A stretch of DNA of 64,000 nucleotides. It comes from Thalassobaculaceae bacterium. GTDB lineage: Bacteria; Pseudomonadota; Alphaproteobacteria; Thalassobaculales; Thalassobaculaceae. Shown piece after piece: positions 34,176-42,226 of the stretch; positions within the stretch are counted from its first letter, which is position 1, and every line of letters begins with the position of its first letter. Made by a program: the position numbers and the translations under genes. Location of the stretch: assembly GCA_029212785.1 (NCBI GenBank), contig JARGOG010000001.1, forward strand, positions 30,586 through 94,585. Reading direction: 5' to 3'. Under the pieces are notes generated by a model. The model worked only from the letters and a program-made list of their open reading frames with translations, was not told the DNA's origin and made no database searches.

Positions 34176-35192
34176 ATGAGCAATTCCGGATCGACCCCGC
34201 TGGTCACCCTGAAGGACCTGAACGTCAAGTTCGTGACCCGCGAGACCACGGTGAACGCGGTCAACAACGTGAACCTGACCCTGGATGCGGGCGAGGTGCT
34301 CTGCATCATCGGCGAGTCCGGGTCGGGCAAGAGCGTGAGCATGCGTGCGCTCATGCGCCTGCTGCCGGAACGCCGCACCCGGATCACCGGCACCATCGAG
34401 GTCGACGGCAGGGACGTGCTGTCCCTCAAGGGCAAGGACCTGTCCGACCTGCGCGGCGGCCTCGTCTCGATGATCTTTCAGGAGCCGATGACCGCACTCG
34501 ACCCGGTATACTCGGTCGGCCACCAGATCGCCGAGACCGTGCGCCGGCACGAGGGTTGCTCCTATGACAAGGGGATGGCGCGGGCGCTTGAGCTGCTGGA
34601 ACTGGTGAAGGTTCCCTCGGCCGAACGGCGCCTGAAGGCGTTCCCGCATGAACTGTCCGGCGGCCTGCGCCAGCGCGCGATGATCGCCATGGCATTGTCC
34701 TGCCGCCCGAAGCTGCTGCTGGCCGACGAGCCGACCACCGCCCTCGACGCCACGGTGCAGATCCAGGTGCTGATCCTGCTGCGCAAGATCCAGGCGGAGA
34801 TGGGCATGGGCGTGATCTTCGTCACCCATGACCTCGGCGTGGCGGCGGAGATCGCCGACCGGGTGGCGGTCATGTATGCCGGCCGCATCGTCGAGACCGG
34901 CACGGTGCGCGAGGTGCTCGGCAACCCCAAACACCCCTACACCAAAGGCATGCTGTCCTCGACCGTGCACGGCAACATGCGCGGCAAGGACATCGAGGCG
35001 ATCCCGGGCAGCCCGCCGGACCTGCGCGCGTTGCCGCCCGGATGCGCCTTCGCGCCCCGCTGCCGCTATGCCGAGGCCGCCTGCACCGCGGCGCTGCCGC
35101 CGGAAGTGGTGTTCGACGCCGGCCGCATGGCCCGTTGCATCAAGGTCACGCCGGAAAGTGCGCGGGAACAGGAACTCGTGCCCGCCGAATAA
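34176..35192 (+). CDS. Dpp/Opp-type ABC transporter ATPase (DppD-like)
   Basis: 338 residues, DppD class: Walker A GESGSGKSV, signature LSGGLRQRAMIAMAL and Walker [13 protein letters not shown]. The C-terminus has the Cys-rich oligopeptide ATPase domain (CAFAPRCRYAEAAC). The signature motif is LSGGL instead of LSGGQ. The ATG at 34176 follows GGGGAGGGCAGAGCG. It pairs with the preceding DppF-like ATPase. Confidence 0.94.
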   Translation: MSNSGSTPLVTLKDLNVKFVTRETTVNAVNNVNLTLDAGEVLCIIGESGSGKSVSMRALMRLLPERRTRITGTIEVDGRDVLSLKGKDLSDLRGGLVSMIFQEPMTALDPVYSVGHQIAETVRRHEGCSYDKGMARALELLELVKVPSAERRLKAFPHELSGGLRQRAMIAMALSCRPKLLLADEPTTALDATVQIQVLILLRKIQAEMGMGVIFVTHDLGVAAEIADRVAVMYAGRIVETGTVREVLGNPKHPYTKGMLSSTVHGNMRGKDIEAIPGSPPDLRALPPGCAFAPRCRYAEAACTAALPPEVVFDAGRMARCIKVTPESAREQELVPAE

Positions 35193-35248
35193 CCTGCACA
35201 CCAGTGACTCCACCCCCGCCAAGAACCGCTCTCGCCAGGGAGGCTGCA

Positions 35249-35962
35249 ATGATGAACAAGACCGACATTTCCCAGCGCGTCGTCGATTTCGTGACGGCGC
35301 GTCTCGGGACACCGCACCCGCACGCCAATCTCGATCCGTCGAAGACCGCGCTGATCGTGATCGATCTGCAGAACGGCTTCATGATGGACGACGTCGCCCA
35401 TGCGCTCTGCGTCCAGGCACGGGACATCGTACCGAACGTGAACCGGCTCGCCGAGGCGGTACGCGAGACCGGCGGGCAGGTCTACTGGATCCAGAACACC
35501 CATGACGCGGACTGCATGGAGACCTGGTCGAACCTGCATGCGATGACCCCGCCGGCCAAGGTCGCCAAGCGGATCGAGTCGATGTCGCCGGGCGGCCTCG
35601 GGCACCAACTCTGGGCCGAACTCGATGTGAAGGACGGCGACCGAAAGGTTCTCAAGAACCGCTACTCGGCCTTTGTCGAGGGCTCGTCCGACCTGCACGA
35701 GATCCTGAAGGCCGAGGGCATCGACACGCTGCTGATCACCGGCACGCTGACGAATGTGTGCTGCGAATCCTCGGCGCGGGACGCGATGATGCTGAACTAC
35801 AACGTGGTCATGGTGACCGACGGCAACGCCGCCATCACCGATATCGAGCACAACTCGGCGCTGACCAATTTCTACCTGACCTTCGGCGACATCTTCAGCA
35901 CCGACGAACTTGTGGAGATCCTGCACAAGAACACAACCGCCGCCACGGTGGCCGCCGAATGA
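35249..35962 (+). CDS. Isochorismatase-fold cysteine hydrolase
   Basis: 237 residues of the cysteine hydrolase family that includes ureidoacrylate, biuret and N-carbamoylsarcosine amidohydrolases. The triad is recognisable: D39 (LIVIDLQNGF), Lys near 136 (KNRYSAF) and C171 (TNVCCESSARDA). The product is probably an amide or ureide hydrolase that releases ammonia or carbamate. The ATG at 35249 follows GGGAGGCTGCA. Its stop overlaps the next gene as ATGA. It stands directly behind the importer genes, so it likely acts on the imported compound or an early product. Confidence 0.92.
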   Translation: MMNKTDISQRVVDFVTARLGTPHPHANLDPSKTALIVIDLQNGFMMDDVAHALCVQARDIVPNVNRLAEAVRETGGQVYWIQNTHDADCMETWSNLHAMTPPAKVAKRIESMSPGGLGHQLWAELDVKDGDRKVLKNRYSAFVEGSSDLHEILKAEGIDTLLITGTLTNVCCESSARDAMMLNYNVVMVTDGNAAITDIEHNSALTNFYLTFGDIFSTDELVEILHKNTTAATVAAE

Positions 35963-36957
35963 GCAAGCCCAAGGTCGCAGTGATCGGCACCGGCGGCACC
36001 ATCGCGTCGATCGGCAAGGGACCCCTCGACATCCTCGACTACGGAGCCAACAACTCCATGCTCGAGGTCGATAAGATCGTCGAGCTGTTCCCCGAAGTGC
36101 ATCTGGTCGCCGACGTGCTGGTGGTGCCGTTCCGCGCCATTCCCAGTCCGTCCATGGGCTTCGCCGAATGGAAGGAACTGGTGCTGAAGATCGACGCGGT
36201 GGCGGCGGCCAATCCGGATCTCGCCGGATTTGTGGTCACCCACGGCACCGCGTCGCTGGAGGAGACCGCCTATGTGCTGCACCTCACGGTCAAGACCGAC
36301 CTGCCGGTGGTGGTGATCGGCTCGCAGCGCCCGTCGAGCGCATTGTCGACCGATGCCGGGTTCAACCTGGTCAACGGCATCCGCACGGCCGCCAGCCCGC
36401 AGGCGAGGGGCATGGGCGTGATGACCCTGCTCAACGACGAGATCCAATGCGCCCGCGAGGTCACCAAGACCTCGACCTATCGGATGCAGACCTTCCGCAG
36501 CCCGGATTTCGGCTGCCTCGGCCATGCCGACGGGGACGCGGTGGCGTTCTACCGCAAGCCGCTGCGCCGCCACGCGCCCGATACCGAGTTCGACATTCGG
36601 GCGATGGAAAGCCTGCCGCGGGTCGACATCGTCTATGCCTATTGTGGCTCCGACGGGACCGCCGCCCGTGCTTTCGTCGAGGCCGGAGCGAAGGGCATCG
36701 TGTCGGCCGGTTTCGCGCCGGGCTTCTGCGGGCCGGGCGACGAGGCGCCGCTGAAGGAGGCGGTGGAGAAGGGGATCGTCGTCGTCCAGTCCTCCCGGGC
36801 CGGCAGCGGGCGCACCTTCAAGAGCACCAAGCTGGCCGAGAACGGCTTTCTGATCGCCGACAACCTCAACCCGCAGAAGGCCCGTATCCTACTGGCCTTC
36901 GCGCTGGCGGTGACGGACGATCCCGTGGAGATCGAACGGATCTTCGCCACCTACTGA
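35959..36957 (+). CDS. Asparaginase/glutaminase-like amidohydrolase
   Basis: 332 residues of the bacterial type asparaginase family. The first catalytic Thr lies in IGTGGTIAS and the second in VTHGTASLEETAY, with GSQRPSSALSTDAGFNLVNG downstream. The family hydrolyses L-asparagine or related amides. The second motif normally reads TDT(ME) and is TASLEET here, a change at the substrate-binding position that suggests a non-asparagine amide. Overlaps the cysteine hydrolase gene by 4 bp. Confidence 0.9.
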   Translation: MSKPKVAVIGTGGTIASIGKGPLDILDYGANNSMLEVDKIVELFPEVHLVADVLVVPFRAIPSPSMGFAEWKELVLKIDAVAAANPDLAGFVVTHGTASLEETAYVLHLTVKTDLPVVVIGSQRPSSALSTDAGFNLVNGIRTAASPQARGMGVMTLLNDEIQCAREVTKTSTYRMQTFRSPDFGCLGHADGDAVAFYRKPLRRHAPDTEFDIRAMESLPRVDIVYAYCGSDGTAARAFVEAGAKGIVSAGFAPGFCGPGDEAPLKEAVEKGIVVVQSSRAGSGRTFKSTKLAENGFLIADNLNPQKARILLAFALAVTDDPVEIERIFATY

Positions 36958-36970
36958 TGGAGTCCCCGGA

Positions 36971-37876
36971 ATGGCGACCGCCGTTCCCCCTGTCCCCTCG
37001 GACAGGGTCGAACCGGATGGCCGGCGCGGCATCCTGCTGATGCTGGTCGGCCTTCTGCTGTTCTCGATCCTGAACGGCGTGGTCAAGGCGCAGACCGAGT
37101 TGTTCCCGGTCGTGCAGATCATGTTCTTCCGCAACTTCTTCGCCATGGCGCCGCTCGCCGTGGTGATCCTGTGGGTCGCGCGGCCGGGGGTGCTGAAGAC
37201 CCGGCTGCCGCACTGGCATCTGCTGCATGCCGTGATCGTGTCCGGCGGCATCGGCCTGATCTTCGCCGGCTACCAGCGGCTGCCGCTGGCGGATGCGACG
37301 GCGATCAACTTCGCCTCGCCGCTGATCATCACCGCGTTGTCGGTCCCGCTGCTGGGGGAGCGGGTCGGCTGGGTGAAATGGGCGGCGGTCGCGGTCGGCT
37401 TCGCCGGGGTGATGTTCATGGTGCAGCCGGGGGGCGACGTGGTTCGCGCCGGCGCCCTGTTCAGCCTGGCCGGCACGGTGCTGACCGCCTGCGGCACGCT
37501 CGCCGCCCGGCATCTCAGCAAGCACGACAGCACCATGACCATCGTCTTCCTGTTCATGGCTCTGTCCTCGGCCATGGTGGCGCCGTTCGTGGTCGCGGTC
37601 TGGGTGACGCCGACGCCGCTGCAGCTCGCCGGGTTGGTGGCCATGGGGCTGGCATCGGGCGGCGCGCAGTACATGACCACCCGGGCGCTCTATCACGCGC
37701 CGGCCGCCACCATCGCGCCGATGAACTACTCGAAGATGATCTGGGCCCTGCTGATCGGCTTCTTCGCCTTCGGCGACTGGCCGGGGCCGGTGGTGCTGGC
37801 GGGCTCGGCATTGGTGCTCGCCAGCACCTGGGTCGTGTATCGCAGCGAAGGACGATCGCGGACGCTCAAGGCTTGA
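36971..37876 (+). CDS. DMT-superfamily (EamA) permease
   Basis: 301 residues, about ten membrane helices, two EamA repeats (GVVKAQTELFPVVQIMFFRN; later SLAGTVLTACGTLAARHLSK, then APMNYSKMIWALLIGFFAFG). It is 13 bp after the asparaginase-like gene and ends 4 bp from the convergent amidase, so it closes the operon. Its function could be export of a product or uptake of a related metabolite. A related permease lies at 39651. Confidence 0.9.
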   Translation: MATAVPPVPSDRVEPDGRRGILLMLVGLLLFSILNGVVKAQTELFPVVQIMFFRNFFAMAPLAVVILWVARPGVLKTRLPHWHLLHAVIVSGGIGLIFAGYQRLPLADATAINFASPLIITALSVPLLGERVGWVKWAAVAVGFAGVMFMVQPGGDVVRAGALFSLAGTVLTACGTLAARHLSKHDSTMTIVFLFMALSSAMVAPFVVAVWVTPTPLQLAGLVAMGLASGGAQYMTTRALYHAPAATIAPMNYSKMIWALLIGFFAFGDWPGPVVLAGSALVLASTWVVYRSEGRSRTLKA

Positions 37877-37880
37877 ACCG

Positions 37881-39302
37881 CTATTCGGCTGCCGTCGCGG
37901 TCTCCCGCACCAGAGCCGGCCGGCGGGACCGCCAGTCGGTGGCGGTCTCGTAGGCGGCGCCGACCTGAAACACCGTGGCCTCGTCGAACGCCTTGCCGAC
38001 GATCTGCATCGACAGCGGCAGGCCGTTGGTGTGGTAGCCGACGCACACGGACATGGCCGGATTGCCGGTGACGTTGAACGGCTGGGTCATCAGGCCGGAC
38101 ATCTTCATCGGATCGTCCGGCACACCGTCGAATCGACCGGCGGTGACGACGGAGCAGGGGGCGATCAGTGCGTCATACCGGCCGAGGACGACGTTGTTCA
38201 CCTCGATCGCCAGCTCGCGGCGCAGGCGCAGCGCTTCCACATAGTCGGAGCCGCGCACGAAGGCGCCGGCCATCAGCCGCTCGCGGGTTGGGCGGCCATA
38301 GAGCTCCGGGCGCTCGATCAGGTCGTGCTCGTGGATCGCATAGCATTCCGGCAGCACGAGCAGGCGGCCGCAGGCCTGGTAAAGGTTGTAGGGTGAGAGC
38401 TGCACGGTTTCGACGCTCGCCCCGCTGGCGCGCAACACGTCGAGGGCGGCGTGGATCGCCTTGACCGCTTCCGGGTCGGCGGTGCCTTCCTCCTCGATCC
38501 AACTCTCGACGAAGCCGATCTTCATGCCGGCGACACCCTTGGAGAGGGACGCGGTGTAGTCGGTTACCGGAACGTCGGCGGAGGCCGGGTCGAGCGGGTC
38601 GTAGCCGGCAATGATGTTCAGAGCGATCGCCGCGTCCTCGACGGTCCAGCTCAGCGGGCCGCAATGGTCCATGGTGTAGGAGAGCGGGAACACGCCGCGC
38701 CGGCTGACCCGCCCGTAGGTCGGTTTCATGCCCACCGTGCCGCACAGCGCCGCCGGGCCACGGATCGATCCACCGGTGTCGGAGCCGAGCGCCATGCGGG
38801 TGATCCCGGCGGCGACGGCAGCACCGGAGCCGGAGGATGAGCCGCCCGGGATATGGTCCAGGTTCCAGGGGTTGCGCGCCGGCGGAAAGAAGGTCTCCTC
38901 GGTCGGCCCGCCGGTGGCGAATTCGATGGTGGCGCATTTGCCGAGCATCACCGCGCCGCCGTCGAGCAGCATCTGCACCGACCGGGCATTGGCGTCAGGC
39001 ACGAACTCGGCGCGGACATGGGACTGGCAGGTCGTCAGCACGCCCTCGGTGTCGTAGATGTCCTTCACGCCGAACGGCACGCCGTGCATCGGGCCGAGGT
39101 CGGTGCCGGCGGCCAGCTCCTTCTCGGCGGCGGCGGCCCGCGCCAGCGCCAGTTCGGCGGTCACCGTATTGAAGCTGTGCAGACGGGCGTTGGTCGCCGA
39201 TATCCGCGCGAGTGCGGCCTCGGTGACGGCGACCGGCGAGACCGAGCCGTCGCGGTAGCCGCGGCCAAGCTCGGCGATGGAGAGCTCCAGCGGATCGCTC
39301 AC
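37881..39302 (-). CDS. Amidase-signature hydrolase (AtzE/GatA-like), second copy
   Basis: 473 residues. The triad is intact: Lys in PFGVKDIYDTEG, cis-Ser in IPGGSSSGSGAA and nucleophile in GSDTGGSIRGPAA. It is clearly paralogous to the amidase at 27217, sharing whole blocks such as PTYGRVSRRGVFPLSYTMDH and PFNVTGNPAMS, but diverges at the C-terminus (RFDGVPDDPMKMSGLM). The GTG start overlaps the AtzG-like stop (GTGA) with AAGGGGGG upstream. Different substrates or sequential steps are likely for the two copies. Confidence 0.93.
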   Translation of the reverse strand: MSDPLELSIAELGRGYRDGSVSPVAVTEAALARISATNARLHSFNTVTAELALARAAAAEKELAAGTDLGPMHGVPFGVKDIYDTEGVLTTCQSHVRAEFVPDANARSVQMLLDGGAVMLGKCATIEFATGGPTEETFFPPARNPWNLDHIPGGSSSGSGAAVAAGITRMALGSDTGGSIRGPAALCGTVGMKPTYGRVSRRGVFPLSYTMDHCGPLSWTVEDAAIALNIIAGYDPLDPASADVPVTDYTASLSKGVAGMKIGFVESWIEEEGTADPEAVKAIHAALDVLRASGASVETVQLSPYNLYQACGRLLVLPECYAIHEHDLIERPELYGRPTRERLMAGAFVRGSDYVEALRLRRELAIEVNNVVLGRYDALIAPCSVVTAGRFDGVPDDPMKMSGLMTQPFNVTGNPAMSVCVGYHTNGLPLSMQIVGKAFDEATVFQVGAAYETATDWRSRRPALVRETATAAE

Positions 39303-39523
39303 AGCGTCCCCCCTTCGCTGTCATCGGCGACCCGGGCGATCGTGGTCAGCGCGTAGGCATTCGACGGCTCGGCCGCCGCCGACCGTCGGGTGCGCACGAT
39401 GTCGGTCCAGGCGGCGACCTGCCTGTAGGCATTGAACATGGTGGTGTCGCGGTCCTGCGGGATGCGCAGGCCGGCACGCTCGATCAGGCCGTCGTACTGA
39501 CGGCGGAGTGCCGCATCGTCCAT
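39299..39523 (-). CDS. AtzG-like (DUF4089-like) small amidase partner, second copy
   Basis: 74 residues: LIERAGLRIPQDRDTTMFNA, then YRQVAAWTDIVRTRR, then AAEPSNAYALTTI. Same size, layout and acidic-aromatic tail as the first copy, but only loosely similar in sequence. It has AGGGAGACATATC before the ATG and its stop overlaps the amidase GTG. Presumed structural partner of that amidase. Confidence 0.7.
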   Translation of the reverse strand: MDDAALRRQYDGLIERAGLRIPQDRDTTMFNAYRQVAAWTDIVRTRRSAAAEPSNAYALTTIARVADDSEGGTL

Positions 39524-39604
39524 GATATGTCTCCCTGAAGGCCGGCGCGGCGCCGTTGCGCGCACGTCGATGATCCCTACGGAAAATACGGTAGACTCGG
39601 CTTG

Positions 39605-39618
39605 AATTGGATACAATT
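39605..39618. promoter_or_regulatory. VanR-like operator, second amidase operon
   Basis: AATTGGATACAATT, identical to 29251-29264, 82 bp upstream of the second AtzG-like gene. A direct repeat CGGAAAATA flanks it on both sides (39580-39588 and 39619-39627), 39 bp apart. Confidence 0.65.
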
Positions 39619-39650
39619 CGGAAAATATACCGAAATTGAGTTCCGTGGCG

Positions 39651-40712
39651 TCAGTTCTCGCCGTCCGCCTTCTGCGTCGCTGCGGCCCGGCGTTCGGCGC
39701 GCACGGTATAGAACGACGTGGCGCAGATCAGGCCGGCACCGACCAGGGTCGTGACGTCCGGCACTTCCAGGAAGATGACGAAGCCGATCAGCGTGGCGAA
39801 GACCAGCCGCGAATAGTCCATCGGCGCCACCGCGGAGGCTTCTCCGGCCCGAAAACCCTGGATATTGCAGAGCTGGCCGACAACCGACAGCAGGCCGATC
39901 GCGAACATGATGCCCCATTGCTCCAGCGTCGGCGTGACCCAGAAATAGACCGCCGGCGGGATCATCAGGATGCCGACCATGATCGCTTGATAGCTCAGGA
40001 TCGTGACCGGGCGGTCGTATTGGGAGACCTTGCGGATGATCACCATCACCGTGGCCGCCGCCGCGGCGCCGGCAACCGCCAGGATCGAGTAGATGTTCAG
40101 ACCCCCGGCATCGGGCTTGACCATCACCAGGACGCCGATGAAACCGAGCAGTACGGCGAACCAGCGCCGAGGTCCCGCAACCTCGTGCAGGAAGATCAGC
40201 GCCAGCACGGCGACGAACAGACTTTTAGCGAAGCTCAGCGCGGTCGCCTCGGCGAGCGGGAGGTGGACGAAGGCGGTGAAGCCGCAGGTCATGGCGATCA
40301 CCGCCATGCACACCCGCGCCAGATGCAGCGGCAAGTGCCGAGTCTTCAGGATGCCGGGATAGCCGGCGATCAGGACTGGGAGGACCGTGACGGTCATGGT
40401 CACCTGGCGGAACAGCAGAATCTGGACCACCGGAATTGTATCACCAATCTCCTTGATCAGCGCCGTCATCATCGTGAAGAAGAAACCGGCGACCACCACC
40501 CAGATCGCACCGCGCGCATTCGGCGGCAAGGCGTCGAACGCCGCTCTGCCCGGCGCGGAGGTGCGGTCGAATCTGGCTCTCAAAACATTGAAAGGATGTA
40601 GAAATCGAGAAGAGAGGCTGGGGTCTAGCGGGGCGTCGACCTGGGGTTCGCTTGACACTTGAGAGTGCTTTCTCGCGGGTGAACCGGCATCCCGGTCAGG
40701 TTCCCTATGCAT
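39651..40712 (-). CDS. DMT-superfamily (EamA) permease, second copy
   Basis: 353 residues with a polar N-terminal tail of about 55 residues before the first helix (GAIWVVVAGFFFTMMTALIK). Two EamA repeats follow, ending SAVAPMDYSRLVFATLIGFV. It resembles the permease at 36971. The ATG at 40712 is chosen because a longer frame would begin at a TTG inside the operator at 40726. It is divergent from the GntR gene and reads toward the second amidase operon. Confidence 0.88.
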   Translation of the reverse strand: MHREPDRDAGSPARKHSQVSSEPQVDAPLDPSLSSRFLHPFNVLRARFDRTSAPGRAAFDALPPNARGAIWVVVAGFFFTMMTALIKEIGDTIPVVQILLFRQVTMTVTVLPVLIAGYPGILKTRHLPLHLARVCMAVIAMTCGFTAFVHLPLAEATALSFAKSLFVAVLALIFLHEVAGPRRWFAVLLGFIGVLVMVKPDAGGLNIYSILAVAGAAAAATVMVIIRKVSQYDRPVTILSYQAIMVGILMIPPAVYFWVTPTLEQWGIMFAIGLLSVVGQLCNIQGFRAGEASAVAPMDYSRLVFATLIGFVIFLEVPDVTTLVGAGLICATSFYTVRAERRAAATQKADGEN

Positions 40713-40725
40713 GCTCCCATCGGCT

Positions 40726-40737
40726 ATTGGATGCAAT
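40726..40737. promoter_or_regulatory. VanR-like operator, DMT/GntR divergent promoter
   Basis: ATTGGATGCAAT: ATTG and CAAT arms around GATG. It differs by one base from the palindrome ATTGGATCCAAT, which I recall as the VanR operator (VanR is also a GntR/FCD protein). It lies just upstream of the DMT permease and before the GntR gene, which fits autoregulation. Confidence 0.6.
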
Positions 40738-40932
40738 ACGCCTTGACGGAAAGAGTGTGAACGCTACCTAACGCGGATCGGAAATGGTATACACCTGCGG
40801 GTCGGCACAATGACCGATACGCGGCGATATCGGGTCGGGCGGAGCAGCGCGCGACCGCGAATGGCGCCGCGGAGAACGCAAGAATGGGGTCGCCGGAGAC
40901 GGACGGCCCTCGGTTTGGGGACGAAGCTGCCA

Positions 40933-41643
40933 ATGGCAACACGCGGACAGTCTGTCGCCCGCATTCTGCGGGACGGCGTGCTTGACGGGACCTACAAGCC
41001 CGGCGCGCGCATGAACGAGGTCGATATCTCCAACACGCTGGGGGTGTCGCGCACGCCGGTGCGCGGTGCGCTCGGGGTGCTGGCGGCCGAGGGGCTGCTC
41101 GACTACGTGCCGAACAGCGGCTACGTGGTGCGACGCTATACCGTGCAGGATGTCGAGGATGTCTATGCTGCGCGCTCGGTGCTCGAGGGGCTGGCGGCGC
41201 GCACGGTGGCGGAGCGCGGCCTGCCCGACCACAGTCGCGGCGTGCTGCACAAGGTGCTGTCGGAAACCCAGGCGCTGTGCGACGTCCAGGATTGGACCGA
41301 CGAGACCCGCGACACCTGGGCGAGTCTGAACGAGGCGTTTCACGAGGCGATCTTCGAGGCGGCGGACAACCGGCATCTGCGCGAACTGATCGCCAAGTCC
41401 CGCTCGATCCCCCAACTGCTGGCGGTGAAGTTCCGCTGGCACGACCTCGACACCCTGGTCGAGTCCTATTCCGACCACCTTGAGATCTTCGAGGCGATCG
41501 CCGACCGTCAGGGCGCCCGGGCCGAATATCTGGCACGCGAGCATGTCTATCGCGCCGGGCGGCGGCTGATCGCCAACTGGCGCCGCTTCGAAACCCCGAG
41601 CCCGGTGAAGCGCCCGGCCCGCCGGGTACCGCACGCGGCCTGA
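40933..41643 (+). CDS. GntR/FCD-family transcriptional regulator
   Basis: 236 residues from the ATG at 40933. A longer start at 40810 would add 41 Arg-rich residues; 40933 gives the usual family length, but the ribosome site is weak for both. The winged helix is ILRDGVLDGTYKPGARMNEV, then GVSRTPVRGALGVLAAEGLL. The FCD domain carries NEAFHEAIFEAADNRHLREL and the metal-type C-terminal SDHLEIFEAIADRQ…REHV. It is the only regulator within the amide-hydrolysis locus and most likely acts on the four VanR-like operators. Confidence 0.9.
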   Translation: MATRGQSVARILRDGVLDGTYKPGARMNEVDISNTLGVSRTPVRGALGVLAAEGLLDYVPNSGYVVRRYTVQDVEDVYAARSVLEGLAARTVAERGLPDHSRGVLHKVLSETQALCDVQDWTDETRDTWASLNEAFHEAIFEAADNRHLRELIAKSRSIPQLLAVKFRWHDLDTLVESYSDHLEIFEAIADRQGARAEYLAREHVYRAGRRLIANWRRFETPSPVKRPARRVPHAA

Positions 41644-41646
41644 CCG

Positions 41647-42132
41647 TCAGGGCGCCTTGGCTGCCTCATAGGCAGCCCGAACTTCCTTGAAGACCGACCG
41701 TTCGGGTTCCGGCGCGCCGAGATGCAGGTGCCGCAACTCCTGCATCAACGCGTCCCACATCTCCGGCCCGCCGGCGACCAGCAGTTTCGCGCGGACCGAA
41801 AGCAGCGGGCTCGGGTCGGTATGGTCGAGGCCCCAGGCGCACATCTGGGCGAGCAGTGGGACGATCTGGATACCCGCCTCGGTCAGGCTGTAGATGCCTT
41901 TCTGTCGGTGGCTCGGATCGGGACTGCGGGTCATCAGACCTGTGGCCACCAGCCGTTTCAGCCGGTCGGCCAGGATATTGGAGGCAATGCCCTCTTCGTT
42001 CCCGGAAAGCAGCTCGCCATAGCTGCGCCGGTTTCCGAACATCACGTCGCGGATCACGATCAGGCTCCAGCGGTCGCCGAGCTGTTCGAGTGTGAGATTG
42101 ATCGGGCATCCGGAACGCCGGTCCTGCGCCAC
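41647..42132 (-). CDS. HxlR-family transcriptional regulator
   Basis: 161 residues, MarR/HxlR-type winged helix: CPINLTLEQLGDRWSLIVIRDV, then ASNILADRLKRLVATGLM. A single Cys near the N-terminus (SGCPI) is where redox-sensing members are oxidised. The GTG at 42132 has AGGGAGAATTAC upstream; a longer frame would start inside its own operator. It is divergent from a glutathione S-transferase gene, with two operators between, which suggests response to electrophiles or oxidants. Confidence 0.9.
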   Translation of the reverse strand: MAQDRRSGCPINLTLEQLGDRWSLIVIRDVMFGNRRSYGELLSGNEEGIASNILADRLKRLVATGLMTRSPDPSHRQKGIYSLTEAGIQIVPLLAQMCAWGLDHTDPSPLLSVRAKLLVAGGPEMWDALMQELRHLHLGAPEPERSVFKEVRAAYEAAKAP

Positions 42133-42154
42133 GTAATTCTCCCTGCATTGACCG

Positions 42155-42208
42155 CTTGCGAAATGCAAGTGGCATCGTTACGGTTTTCCAATTGCAAAAT
42201 ACAAGTGG
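42155..42208. promoter_or_regulatory. Tandem HxlR operators between hxlR-like and GST genes
   Basis: The repeat TTGCRAAATRCAAGTGG occurs at 42156-42172 and 42192-42208, 15 of 17 bases identical, 36 bp apart. The first copy is a perfect inverted repeat CTTGC-GAAAT-GCAAG; the second has one mismatch. They sit between the two divergent starts. Confidence 0.6.
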
Positions 42209-42226
42209 TTCCGGAGAACACAAGCC

